Shown piece by piece: positions 25,467-33,811 of a stretch of 64,000 bases of DNA; positions within the stretch are counted from its first letter, which is position 1, and each line of letters begins with the position of its first letter. Under the pieces are notes generated by a model. It made no database searches and was not told the origin of the DNA. It worked only from the letters and a program-made list of their open reading frames with translations. A program made the position numbers and the translations under genes. The DNA comes from Streptomyces caelestis (GTDB lineage Bacteria; Actinomycetota; Actinomycetes; Streptomycetales; Streptomycetaceae): positions 1 through 64,000 of the forward strand of contig NZ_LGCN01000001.1 of NCBI RefSeq assembly GCF_001279005.1. Reading direction: 5' to 3'.

Positions 25467-26669
25467 CTATCGCCTGAGCGGTCGTGCAGCGCGGGCGCGC
25501 CGTGCGGCGCGGAATGCTTCGGCGGGATCGTCGCAAGGTCCGGGCGCGGGGCGCCATTCGCCAGCGCGCCAGACGGTGAAGGGATACCAGCGGCCGTCGG
25601 GGCCCGGGCGGATCTGAACGCCGGCGGTCGTGTCGGTGAGCGCATCGCCGTCGAGGGTGATGGTCCCGAGGCCGACAGCACGGGAGGAGTGGAGGGTCTC
25701 TCGTGCCTGTTCCAGGACGTCCCTGGTTGCTGGGGTGGCGGCGAGGGTGGCGTGGGCGCCGGCCGGGCCGCCGTGGCGGTAGCCGATCATCATCGCCCGC
25801 AGGGTGGCTTCGGGGATGCCGGTGGCGCGCTGGGCGGCCGCGAGATGGTCCGCGCCGTCGGGGCTGGCGAGGATCCGGAGGATGTCGGCCAACTCGTCGT
25901 GCGGCGCAGCAGTGGTGTCGGTCAGAAGGGTCCGGGCGCGGGCGGCGGCGTCGGCGGTCATGTGTGCCAGGTCCTGGGCTCGGGGCCCAGGGAGGGGTGC
26001 GTCGGTGTAGGTGAGGATGGTGACGGTGTCGAGGTCGAGGGACGGTGCCGTCTGTGGGGGGCGGTGGGCGGCCAGCGAGTAGAGCTGGGCGGCGCGCACG
26101 GTGCCGTTGGTGTCTGCGGGGAGAGGGCCGGGGTCGGCGCCGTCGACGAGGTCGCGTACGTGGGCGGCGAGGGCGCGGGCGGTCATGCCGCGGGCGCCAA
26201 GCAGCAAGGAGGGGCTGTTGGTGAGGCGTTCGGCGACGGCGTGGCCAAGGGCTGCGCTGTGGTCGCAGACGCGGTGGGTCCGGCCGGTGGGGCAGGAGCA
26301 GGAGAAGGTGATGCCGTCGGAGGGCGGGGTGATGGAGATGCCGCCGGCGTGGCCGGAGTCGGCGATCGTGGCGGGGATCCGGTTGGCGACGAGGTCGGCG
26401 ACGGCCTGAGGGTCGTCGGCGAGCCGGGCGGCCAGCGATTCCCACTGGGTGGCGGTCAGCTCGGGGAGGTGGATCACGGCCTGGTGGGTGGCCTTCTTCG
26501 CGGCGACAGGGGCGCTGATCCTGCCGGGCTGGGTGTGGATCTGAGCGACGGCCCCGTTGCGCGCGAGGTTGAGGCCCTTGCCGTACGAGCCGGAGCCGTT
26601 GGTGGCAAGGTGGAAGGCCTGCTTCCACGCTCCGGCAAGCGGCGCGAGGGATCGGGCGGTGCCGGTCAT
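25467..26669 (-). CDS. SWIM zinc-finger protein
   Basis: 400 aa. The SWIM motif CxCxnCxH is seen as CSCPTGRTHRVCDH at about residues 124-137, preceded by ITFS. SWIM fingers bind nucleic acid or protein and are often encoded beside SNF2-family ATPases in bacteria. The C-terminal 200 residues are helical with a final WYPFTVWRAGEWRPAPG segment. The start overlaps the SNF2 gene stop by 4 nt, so the two proteins are translationally coupled and probably form a complex. Confidence 0.85.
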   Translation of the reverse strand: MTGTARSLAPLAGAWKQAFHLATNGSGSYGKGLNLARNGAVAQIHTQPGRISAPVAAKKATHQAVIHLPELTATQWESLAARLADDPQAVADLVANRIPATIADSGHAGGISITPPSDGITFSCSCPTGRTHRVCDHSAALGHAVAERLTNSPSLLLGARGMTARALAAHVRDLVDGADPGPLPADTNGTVRAAQLYSLAAHRPPQTAPSLDLDTVTILTYTDAPLPGPRAQDLAHMTADAAARARTLLTDTTAAPHDELADILRILASPDGADHLAAAQRATGIPEATLRAMMIGYRHGGPAGAHATLAATPATRDVLEQARETLHSSRAVGLGTITLDGDALTDTTAGVQIRPGPDGRWYPFTVWRAGEWRPAPGPCDDPAEAFRAARRARAARPLRR

Positions 26670-29600
26670 CGGGTTCCCAGAGTGACGAGGGCGGCGAGTT
26701 CGGAGTCGTCGAGTTCGGTCAGGGCGCCTTCGCCGGAAGTGAGGACGGCGTCGGTCAGGGCGCGTTTGCGGGCGAGGAGTTCGTTGATGTGGTCCTCGAC
26801 GGTGCCCTCGGTGATCAGGTGATGGACCTGGACGGTGCGGTGCTGTCCGATGCGGTGGGCGCGGTCCGTGGCCTGGTCCTCGACCGCCGGGTTCCAGGGC
26901 CGGTCGTAATGGATGACGTGCTCAGCCCGGGTCAGCGTCAAGCCGGTGCCGGCCGCCTTGACGGACAGGATGAACACCGGGGCGGGGTCGGGGTCGTGCT
27001 GGAAAGCGTCGACGAGGTGCTGGCGGCGGGCCGGCGGGGTGCCGCCGTGGAGGAAGCGGACGGAGCGGCCGCGGGCGCGCAGGTGGTGTTCGAGGATGCG
27101 GCCCATCTGGACGTAGCCGGTGAAGACGAGGGCGGCTTCGCCCCGGTCGGCGAGGGTCGCAGCGAGGTCGTCCAAGGCGGCGAGCTTGCCCGAGCGGCGG
27201 GCGAGGCCGGCCGGCTCGGCGTCGTCCAGGGGTTCCTTGAGGTAGAGGGTGGGGGCGTTGCAGATCTGACGCAGGGCCTGGAGCAGCTTCAGGACCAGGC
27301 CGCGGCGTTCGATCCCGCTACTGGTCGTGATCTTGTGCATGGTGTCGCGGACGATCGCCTCGTACAGACCGGTCTGCTCGTCGGTCAGGGCCACGACACG
27401 GTGGTGGTGGATCTTGCCGGGCAGTTCGGGGGCGATGCCGGCGTCGGTCTTGCGCCGGCGAAGCATGAACGGGGCGATGAGCCGGGCGAGCCCTGCTGCG
27501 GCGGGCGCGTCGGGGTCCTTCTCGACGGTGCCGTAGCGGGCGCGGAAGGCGGCTCGGGTGCCGAAGAGGCCCGAGTTGGTCCAGTCGAGGATGGCCCACA
27601 GCTCGGTGAGGGTGTTCTCGACGGGGGTGCCGGTGACGGCGAGCCGGGCCAATGCAGGGACGTCGCGCAGCGCCTTGGCCGTGGCGGAGGCGGGGTTCTT
27701 GATGTGCTGGGCCTCGTCGGCCACGACCAGGCCCCACTGGGTGGCGGCGACGGCAGGGTCACGGCGCAGCGTGCCGTACGTCGTGATGACGACCGTGGTG
27801 TGGTCGAGCGCATCGGTGTCGAGGGTCCGGGTGGTGCCGTGGTAGCGGACGACGGCGGTGTCCGGGGCGAAGCGGGCGATCTCGCGCTGCCAGTTCGTGA
27901 TGAGGGAGGCCGGGCAGACCACGAGGGTCGGGCCGGCGGCTGCGCCGGCCGTTTCGGCGCGGTGGAGGTGCAAGGCGATGGTCGTCAGCGTCTTGCCCAG
28001 GCCCATGTCGTCGGCGAGGAGCGCGCCGAAGCCCAGGCCGAGGGTGTGCGCGAGCCAGGTCAGAGCCCGCTGCTGGTAGTGGCGCAACGTCGCGTTCAGA
28101 CCGGTCGGCGGTGGCACGGGCCGGGGATCGTCGGGAGCCTGGCGCAGGGCGTCGACGAGGGTGGCCAGCGTGCCGGCGGCCCGTACGTCGAGGGTTTCGC
28201 CGTCGAGGGTGAGGGTTCCGGACAGGGCGGCGGCGAGCGCGTCGAGGGAGGGCAGCGGCGCGAGGTCGCGGTGGCGGGCGCGGCGGGCGGTGTCGGGGTC
28301 GATGAGCAGCCAGCGGCCGCGCATGCGGATCAGCGGCCAGGCGGCGTCGGCGAGGGCGGTCATCTCGTCCTCGGTCAGCGGGTCGCCGTCGAGGCTGATG
28401 TGCCAGCGGCAGTCCACGAGACGGTTCAGGGCCAGGAAGCCGCTGCCGGGGGTGAACTCGTCGGCGCCGTCGTGGGTGCCGATGACGGCGGTGGCGGTGA
28501 GCGCGCCGAGCAGAGCGGGCGGCCAGTGGACGGCGAAGCCGACTCCGGCGAGCGGGGCGGCGGCGTGGTCGTGGAGGAGGGCCAGTTCCTCCGCGGACAG
28601 GGTGAGGCGGCGGGGGCGTTCCTGTGCGGCGAGGTCGCCGAGCGGCGGGAACAGGCGGGCGCCGCGGCGCAGCGCCCGGCGTACGCCGGGCAGCACGGCA
28701 GGCGTCAGGGCGGGGTGGGTGTGCTGTCCGTCCCAGATGCTGCTCGCCGACACGGGTTCGTCCTGGTCGTCGGCGGCCAGGTGCAGGACGGCTTGGACGG
28801 TCGGGGTCTGCTCGCCCGTGTCGGGCTCCTTGATGCGCAGCGTGAGGCGGGGAGCGGGACAGGGGTCGGCGGCGTCCTCGATCGCGTCGGCCCAGGCCCA
28901 CAGTTCGGGTGTGGGCTCGGGCTCGGGGGCCGGGGTGCTGGTGAACGGGCCGGGGCCCAGGAGCGGGGCGGCACTGGGGGTGCGGACCATCGCGTCGGCG
29001 ACGGCGTCGAGCAGGGGCCAGAGGGCGTGTTCGGGTGCGAGGACTCGCAGGGGGCTCTGGCCGGCGAGCAGGCAATGGCCCTCGGGTGCCATCCGGGCCG
29101 CGGCCTCGGTGACGGCGGTGCGCAGCGCTTCGGTGACCGGGCCGATGCGCCAGCAGCCTTGGCCGTCGGCGGTCAGGGCGGGGTAGACGCGCTGCTGGGC
29201 CACGCACGCCACGGCCAGGCGGAGAGCGGGCCGCCACCCGGTGACGGAGGGGTGTTCGCCTTCCCGGCGGGTGAGCAGCGCGGGCAGGGCGAGGCCGACG
29301 GGGACGGCGATGCCGGTCACGGTGGCGCGGCGCGGCATGATGCCGCCGGCGCCGGCGAGGACGAGGTCGCGGATGACCGGCTGCAGTGGCGGCGGCAGGC
29401 GGCGGGGTGTGGGCAGGGGTGTGCCGTCGGCTTGGAACAGCATCCACGCGGCCCGGCCGGGGTGGCGTGAGGGCAGCAGGGTCAGGGCGGCGCCGTCGCC
29501 GAGGGCCTGCTCGAGAGCGCGGCGGGCGGCGAACAGGTCGGCCGGGTCGGCGGGGAGGGCGGGCGGCGGCTCCTGTCGGTCTGCCGGCGCGGGCGGCATG

Positions 29601-30520
29601 GGGAGCGCGGGCTGGACGGGCGCGGCCGCCGCCGGTTCGGTCGCGGCCGGGGGGTCGGCGTCGGCGCCGAGGGCGGTTTGCAGGGCCTTCAGGAGGCGGT
29701 CGGCTGCTTCGGCCCGGGCTTGGCGTTTGCTGGGGCCGGTTCCTTCGCCGGTGAGCTGCTGGCCGCGGTGGACGGCGGTGACCATGGCCGTGAAGCCGGT
29801 GGGCGTCGGTGTCGGGGTCCGGTAGTCGGGCCGGGTGATGTGGCCGGCCTGGTGGAACTCGTTCAGGACCGAGAGGGGGTTGGCTTCCCCTGCTGGCGCG
29901 GGCGCATGGGGCGCGGCGGGCGTGTCCCAGTTCCAGTCGGGCACCGCGCGATCGGCGAGGGGGTCGGGCAGGTCGGCGAGCGCGGCGATGAGGCTGGTCA
30001 TGGCCTGCTGCCGGGCGCCCTTGCGGGTGCGGGCCTGTTGGATGCTGCCGGTGATGTCGCGGCCGGCGGGAGCGAAGGCGGCCTGCGCGACGAAGCACGG
30101 CTGGCCGTCGTCCCCCTGTCCTTCCCGGACGGTCGCGGACGGCGTGCGCAGCAGTTGGGCGTGCATGGAGATGATGCTCGGCGCCAGGGCCGGGCTGGCG
30201 GCGACGGCGGTGATGGCGGCTTGCCGTACGGCCGACCAGACGTCTGTTCCGGCCGTCTCGAACAGCACGGCCCGCAGGGCGGCGACGTCGAGGTGGCCCC
30301 GGGCGATCCGGCGGGTGGCTTCGGACGCGACGGCTGCCGCGGATGCGCCCTGGGCGATGGCGCGTTGAAGCGCATCGCGGAAGGCGTCCGCGTCCATCAG
30401 GGCCAAGGCCGTGCTCTCGGCCGAGGCGCCGGCGCGGGAGGGCGGGATCTGGACTCGGGGTGTACGGGCGGCCAGCGCTGCGGGACTGATGGGCTGCAGG
30501 CGGTCGATGGACAAAGACAC
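26666..30520 (-). CDS. SNF2-family ATPase with two N-terminal dsRNA-binding-like domains
   Basis: 1284 aa. The C-terminal 470 residues are a complete SNF2/RapA-type motor: LLADDMGLGKTLTTIAL (Walker A), VVADEAQHIKNP (DEAQ box), LAVTGTPVEN, LVFTGYVQMGRILEHHL, and AHRIGQHRTVQVHHLI. Residues about 214-281 read PLSVLNEFHQAGHITRPDY, then GEGTGPSKRQARAEAADRLLKAL, the pattern of a dsRNA-binding domain (LNE...G.G.SKK.A...AA..LL). Residues about 115-182 hold a weaker second copy ending TRKGARQQAMTSLIAAL. The middle is unassigned. GTG 30520 is annotated, but TTG 30514 has better spacing from GGGGGA. It heads a four-gene overlapping operon with SWIM, helical and two-TM proteins. The SNF2 call is firm; the dsRBD call is a motif reading. 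Confidence 0.85.
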   Translation of the reverse strand: MSLSIDRLQPISPAALAARTPRVQIPPSRAGASAESTALALMDADAFRDALQRAIAQGASAAAVASEATRRIARGHLDVAALRAVLFETAGTDVWSAVRQAAITAVAASPALAPSIISMHAQLLRTPSATVREGQGDDGQPCFVAQAAFAPAGRDITGSIQQARTRKGARQQAMTSLIAALADLPDPLADRAVPDWNWDTPAAPHAPAPAGEANPLSVLNEFHQAGHITRPDYRTPTPTPTGFTAMVTAVHRGQQLTGEGTGPSKRQARAEAADRLLKALQTALGADADPPAATEPAAAAPVQPALPMPPAPADRQEPPPALPADPADLFAARRALEQALGDGAALTLLPSRHPGRAAWMLFQADGTPLPTPRRLPPPLQPVIRDLVLAGAGGIMPRRATVTGIAVPVGLALPALLTRREGEHPSVTGWRPALRLAVACVAQQRVYPALTADGQGCWRIGPVTEALRTAVTEAAARMAPEGHCLLAGQSPLRVLAPEHALWPLLDAVADAMVRTPSAAPLLGPGPFTSTPAPEPEPTPELWAWADAIEDAADPCPAPRLTLRIKEPDTGEQTPTVQAVLHLAADDQDEPVSASSIWDGQHTHPALTPAVLPGVRRALRRGARLFPPLGDLAAQERPRRLTLSAEELALLHDHAAAPLAGVGFAVHWPPALLGALTATAVIGTHDGADEFTPGSGFLALNRLVDCRWHISLDGDPLTEDEMTALADAAWPLIRMRGRWLLIDPDTARRARHRDLAPLPSLDALAAALSGTLTLDGETLDVRAAGTLATLVDALRQAPDDPRPVPPPTGLNATLRHYQQRALTWLAHTLGLGFGALLADDMGLGKTLTTIALHLHRAETAGAAAGPTLVVCPASLITNWQREIARFAPDTAVVRYHGTTRTLDTDALDHTTVVITTYGTLRRDPAVAATQWGLVVADEAQHIKNPASATAKALRDVPALARLAVTGTPVENTLTELWAILDWTNSGLFGTRAAFRARYGTVEKDPDAPAAAGLARLIAPFMLRRRKTDAGIAPELPGKIHHHRVVALTDEQTGLYEAIVRDTMHKITTSSGIERRGLVLKLLQALRQICNAPTLYLKEPLDDAEPAGLARRSGKLAALDDLAATLADRGEAALVFTGYVQMGRILEHHLRARGRSVRFLHGGTPPARRQHLVDAFQHDPDPAPVFILSVKAAGTGLTLTRAEHVIHYDRPWNPAVEDQATDRAHRIGQHRTVQVHHLITEGTVEDHINELLARKRALTDAVLTSGEGALTELDDSELAALVTLGTR

Positions 30521-30616
30521 TCCCCCAGTAGCCGGACGCCGTCGAGACCACTCCCATTGTGACCTGCGTGCGCGTCAGGTCGGTGCCGTACACACGAGCA
30601 CCCCACCCCAAGACTG

Positions 30617-30645
30617 TTGCTTATTTTGATTTCGATATGTAGTTT
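30617..30645 (+). promoter_or_regulatory. Recurring promoter, copy 3
   Basis: TTGCTT and TAGTTT are 17 bp apart (ATTTTGATTTCGATATG) with a TG extended -10. It reads toward the gene at 30748 with a leader of about 100 nt and lies in the divergent gap opposite the SNF2 operon start. Confidence 0.65.
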
Positions 30646-30747
30646 GGTCATGTCGCCGAGTTCCGGCACCCCCTCACTTCTCCTGCGTCGCGTCGGCTTG
30701 CCCTGTGCGCCGACGGCTGTACGGCGCCCACTCTTGCGAGGATCGCC

Positions 30748-31134
30748 ATGCACCTGGACCCCATGGTCTTCCGCTTCACTGCCAGCGGCCCCAGCGCCCA
30801 GAGCGCATTCACGAACCACGCCGCCAAGGACCGGGAACTTCCGGTTGACCCGTTCACCCGGCGCGCAGACCTGACGAAGGTCGGCCGCGTCACCGTCGTG
30901 CGCGACCGCTCCGCGCTGGGCCCCGTCATCGCGGGCTACTTCAACGAATCCGTTCCGTCGCCCGTCCCGTACGGCGCCCCTCTCGACGAGGACGACGCCG
31001 ACTGGCTGGCCGACCGCCTGATCGAGGACGACGCCCCGTGCGTCCGATCCGGCGGCGCCGGAGCGCTGCTGCTCGAACCCACCGGGCCGGAGCCGAGCTG
31101 GCTCTTCTTCGGCTGGAGCACCCCGCTCGGCTGA
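30748..31134 (+). CDS. Hypothetical protein, 128 aa
   Basis: ATG with GAGGA 7 nt upstream, read from recurring promoter copy 3. Soluble, with a helical C-terminal half (DEDDADWLADRLIEDDAPCVRSGG) and a WLFFGWSTP ending. No family was recognised. Confidence 0.7.
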   Translation: MHLDPMVFRFTASGPSAQSAFTNHAAKDRELPVDPFTRRADLTKVGRVTVVRDRSALGPVIAGYFNESVPSPVPYGAPLDEDDADWLADRLIEDDAPCVRSGGAGALLLEPTGPEPSWLFFGWSTPLG

Positions 31135-31211
31135 CCCGCTCTCCCACCCCGGCCCCCACCTCCCTCCAGCCGCGCCACGACGGTCCGGCTGCCAGCGCCA
31201 AGGACTCGACC

Positions 31212-31850
31212 ATGCACGCCCCCACTGCCCTCACCGACACCGACATCCGTGTCCGGACCGCGACCCAGGAGGACGGCGACACCCTCGTCGAGCTGATCTC
31301 GCTCGTCGACCTCCAGCTGCGAGCCGAGGACCTGCCCGGTGCCCTGGACCCCATGCGGCACGCCCTCGCCGACAGCGACAACGGACCGCTCTCGCACCGC
31401 AGGAACCACTTCCTGATCGCAGAGAACAGCGAGGGAGTCCCCGTCGGAGCCATCACGTGTGGCCCTGCCAAGTGGATGTCCGACCCGAACCGGTCGCCCA
31501 AGATCATGCGGCGCAAGATGGTCGAGCACATCTCCACCGTGCACGGCCTCGCCGTGGTCCCCGCCTACCGAAACCAGGGAATCGCCCGCACCCTCCTCCA
31601 CCACGCCGAGGAAACGTTCCGGGATGCCGGATACACGGTCCTGACACTGCGCCACGACCGAAGCCTCACGAGGTTCTACGGGCGGCTCGGCTACACCAGC
31701 CACAACCGCCTGTCGCTGACACTGCCCACGGGCGAACTCCTCAGCCTCCTGGACCGGGGCTGGAAGCACGCCTTCAAGATCCTCTCCCCCACCGTCGCCA
31801 TCACCACGGTCCAGGGGATGCCCACCATCACCGGCGCGCTGTCCGACTGA
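31212..31850 (+). CDS. GNAT-family N-acetyltransferase
   Basis: 212 aa, ATG with AAGGA 8 nt upstream. The core runs from DIRVRTATQEDGDTLVELI to HGLAVVPAYRNQGIARTLLHHAEE, where RNQGIA is the acetyl-CoA-binding R/QxxGxG/A loop, then LRHDRSLTRFYGRLGY. The family transfers acetyl groups to amines; the substrate here is unknown. It follows the 30748 gene by 77 nt and may share its transcript. Confidence 0.88.
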   Translation: MHAPTALTDTDIRVRTATQEDGDTLVELISLVDLQLRAEDLPGALDPMRHALADSDNGPLSHRRNHFLIAENSEGVPVGAITCGPAKWMSDPNRSPKIMRRKMVEHISTVHGLAVVPAYRNQGIARTLLHHAEETFRDAGYTVLTLRHDRSLTRFYGRLGYTSHNRLSLTLPTGELLSLLDRGWKHAFKILSPTVAITTVQGMPTITGALSD

Positions 31851-31900
31851 TGCCCCACCGGACCCGCTCCGGTGAACGTGCAGAACTCGGCAAAGGGTGC

Positions 31901-31930
31901 CTCTGGTGCCGCGTTGCCACAGCACCAGAG
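31901..31930. repeat. Hairpin 1 of a pair
   Basis: CTCTGGTGC pairs with GCACCAGAG around a 12-nt loop. Its arm sequence is shared with the larger hairpin 150 bp downstream. Confidence 0.6.
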
Positions 31931-32080
31931 CCGCCCCCCACGCGGACCTGTCGAAGGTGACCGAGGTGAAGGTCTCCGACGGCCGGGACCGGCTACGCGC
32001 CGACGGCTGCTTCGACGGCCACGTGCACCCGGGGCGAGTAGCCCCCTCCCCGTCCCGGTGCCCGCTGAACCCACTCCGCC

Positions 32081-32124
32081 CCGGTCTGGTGCCGTCGTAC
32101 TTATCCGCGACGGCACCAGACCGG
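32081..32124. repeat. Hairpin 2: perfect 17-bp inverted repeat
   Basis: CCGGTCTGGTGCCGTCG (32081-32097) is perfectly complementary to 32108-32124 with loop TACTTATCCG. It shares TCTGGTGC with hairpin 1. It lies 54 nt before the next start codon, with no T tract. It could be the acetyltransferase terminator, an operator, or a structured leader. The rest of the 328-bp gap (31851-32178) holds no gene. Confidence 0.7.
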
Positions 32125-32178
32125 CACGCAGCAGCAGGCCAGAACTCACCCGAACACCCTTCGACTTCGAGGACCCCG

Positions 32179-32796
32179 ATGCCCGCCGCGGACACCCGCC
32201 TCAGCGCCCAGCGCCTCGCCGACCGCCTCCCGCCTCTGCCCCCGGCCATGCGAGGCAACGCAGGCCGAGAACGTGCCCGTCACGCCTTCGTCACCCGCAC
32301 CCTCACCACACTGCGCACGGACCGGAGCATCACCGGTGACCGCGCGGAGGACTGGCGCCGGGTGGCCTCAGAACTCGCCTTGCTCGGGCAGATGGCCGCC
32401 CCCGGCGACAATTTCCAGGTGGCCGTCTTCGAACTGGAGGCGCTCGCCAGGCTGACCGCCGGTCTCGAACCGGCACCCGCAGGTCTTCCCTCCGGCACCG
32501 GCCCCCAGGGAGGAGACCTGATCTTCCCCTGGCAGGCCGGCGAGGACGACTGGATCTCGGTGCCGGGCGGGCTCGCAGGGCCCTTCGTGTCGACGGTGAT
32601 GGCGATGCCGAACCAGGGGGGTATCGCCCGGACCGTGGTCGTGGTCAGCCAGCGCCACCGGTACCACGCTGGCTCGTCGCACGCCGATGTCCACATCGAG
32701 GACGGAACGCGCATCGAACGTCTGGACGCAGAAGTGGAGCGGGCCCAGGCCCGGGAGCAGTGGAACGAGGACCACTCTGCTTGGCACAACCGATGA
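32179..32796 (+). CDS. Hypothetical protein, 205 aa
   Basis: ATG 32179 with GAGGA 6 nt upstream. An N-terminal helical region (SAQRLADRLPPLPPAM; ARHAFVTRTLTTLRTDR) is followed by a beta-rich part with WISVPGG and IARTVVVVSQRHRYH. Not recognised. The long hairpin just upstream may control it. Confidence 0.65.
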   Translation: MPAADTRLSAQRLADRLPPLPPAMRGNAGRERARHAFVTRTLTTLRTDRSITGDRAEDWRRVASELALLGQMAAPGDNFQVAVFELEALARLTAGLEPAPAGLPSGTGPQGGDLIFPWQAGEDDWISVPGGLAGPFVSTVMAMPNQGGIARTVVVVSQRHRYHAGSSHADVHIEDGTRIERLDAEVERAQAREQWNEDHSAWHNR

Positions 32797-32860
32797 TCGT
32801 GGTGGGGCGCCTGGGCGGATCAGCCGAGCGGCGAGAGGCGACGTGCCCCGGGCCATGCGG

Positions 32861-33061
32861 TCACCGCGCGTCGTCGTCCGCGTCCTCCAGGGCGGGGGGC
32901 TCCTGCCAGGTCAGGGTGTCCAGTGGCCGCGGCAGGTTCCTGGCCGCGCCGGGCACCGCTCTCGTCACCGCGGACGCCTCGTCGCTGAAGAGGGCGACGG
33001 GGGCACCCGGCGTACGGTCGGGCACTGATACTGCCGAGCTTGAGGTCTTCGTGGTGGTCAT
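32861..33061 (-). CDS. Small Ser/Thr/Pro-rich protein, 66 aa
   Basis: ATG 33061 with a strong AGGGGGA. Codon third positions are almost all G or C, so the short frame is real. The sequence MTTTKTSSSAVSVPDRTPGA, with an acidic DADDDAR tail, looks disordered and lacks Cys. It could be a secreted-peptide precursor or a small accessory protein; nothing recognisable that modifies or exports peptides is next to it. Confidence 0.6.
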   Translation of the reverse strand: MTTTKTSSSAVSVPDRTPGAPVALFSDEASAVTRAVPGAARNLPRPLDTLTWQEPPALEDADDDAR

Positions 33062-33145
33062 CTCGTCCCCCTGATTCGTCCCGGGCCGGGCCCGGCTGGA
33101 GGCCGGCGCACAGGCCGGCTGCGAAAGCGTATACAGATTCCGAAC

Positions 33146-33176
33146 TGCGGCCCGAGGAGTTTTCCTTCGGGCCGCA
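33146..33176 (-). terminator. Hairpin terminator candidate
   Basis: TGCGGCCCGA pairs with TCGGGCCGCA, and GGA/TCC extends the helix inward. It lies between the minus-strand genes at 33287 and 33061 and probably separates their transcripts. Confidence 0.55.
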
Positions 33177-33286
33177 TTCCCACGTCAAGCCCCCCTCGCT
33201 CCCGACCGCCCGCCGCTCCTGGCACGCTCGCCCGTGCCACGTCCGCCGATGCGAACGCGTCGACCACCGCCTCCGGGCCCGAACCG

Positions 33287-33781
33287 TCACCGCTCGTCCG
33301 CCGCTTCACGCTCACCTCTCGGAGACCACCAGACCGGTCGCAGTGGCCAACTCGGCTCGTACACCCACCGGGTGCACCCGGCCAGCGCCGGGACGGAGGC
33401 AGGCTCGGCGGCCTTGCTGATGACGTGGGCCATCTCGTCCATGAACAGCATGGTCGGCCTGGGCGCCACCATGACGACGTCCACCGCTGGTCCTCGTTCA
33501 CGGACCGCGTGCGCCAGGTGATGGAGCTCGTCGTGCCCGGGGTGGCGGGCCCGGATCTGGTCCTCGTCCACGAGCACGGTCACACGGCCGTCCGCGGTGT
33601 CCGCAAACGGTCCGAACTTCTGGCTGGCGGCCTCCGGGCCGAGTTCGCGGCATTCGACGGTGTGCAAGGCTCGCCTCAGCACGGCCGCGTACTGGTCGGC
33701 GTCGGCATCGCGCGGCAGCGGCACCTTCCCGCGTCCGATGGGGCCTATGAACGCTGCCGGGTCCGGCAGTTGATCGCTCAT
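33287..33781 (-). CDS. Hypothetical protein, 164 aa
   Basis: ATG 33781 with AAGGA 7 nt upstream, 30 nt after the large gene at 33812 and probably in its operon. An alpha/beta protein with RVTVLVDEDQIRARH and AVDVVMVAPRPTMLFMDEMAHV segments. Not recognised. Confidence 0.65.
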   Translation of the reverse strand: MSDQLPDPAAFIGPIGRGKVPLPRDADADQYAAVLRRALHTVECRELGPEAASQKFGPFADTADGRVTVLVDEDQIRARHPGHDELHHLAHAVRERGPAVDVVMVAPRPTMLFMDEMAHVISKAAEPASVPALAGCTRWVYEPSWPLRPVWWSPRGEREAADER

Positions 33782-33811
33782 CGTGTGGTCCTTCTTCCGG
33801 GTCGGCGTGGT

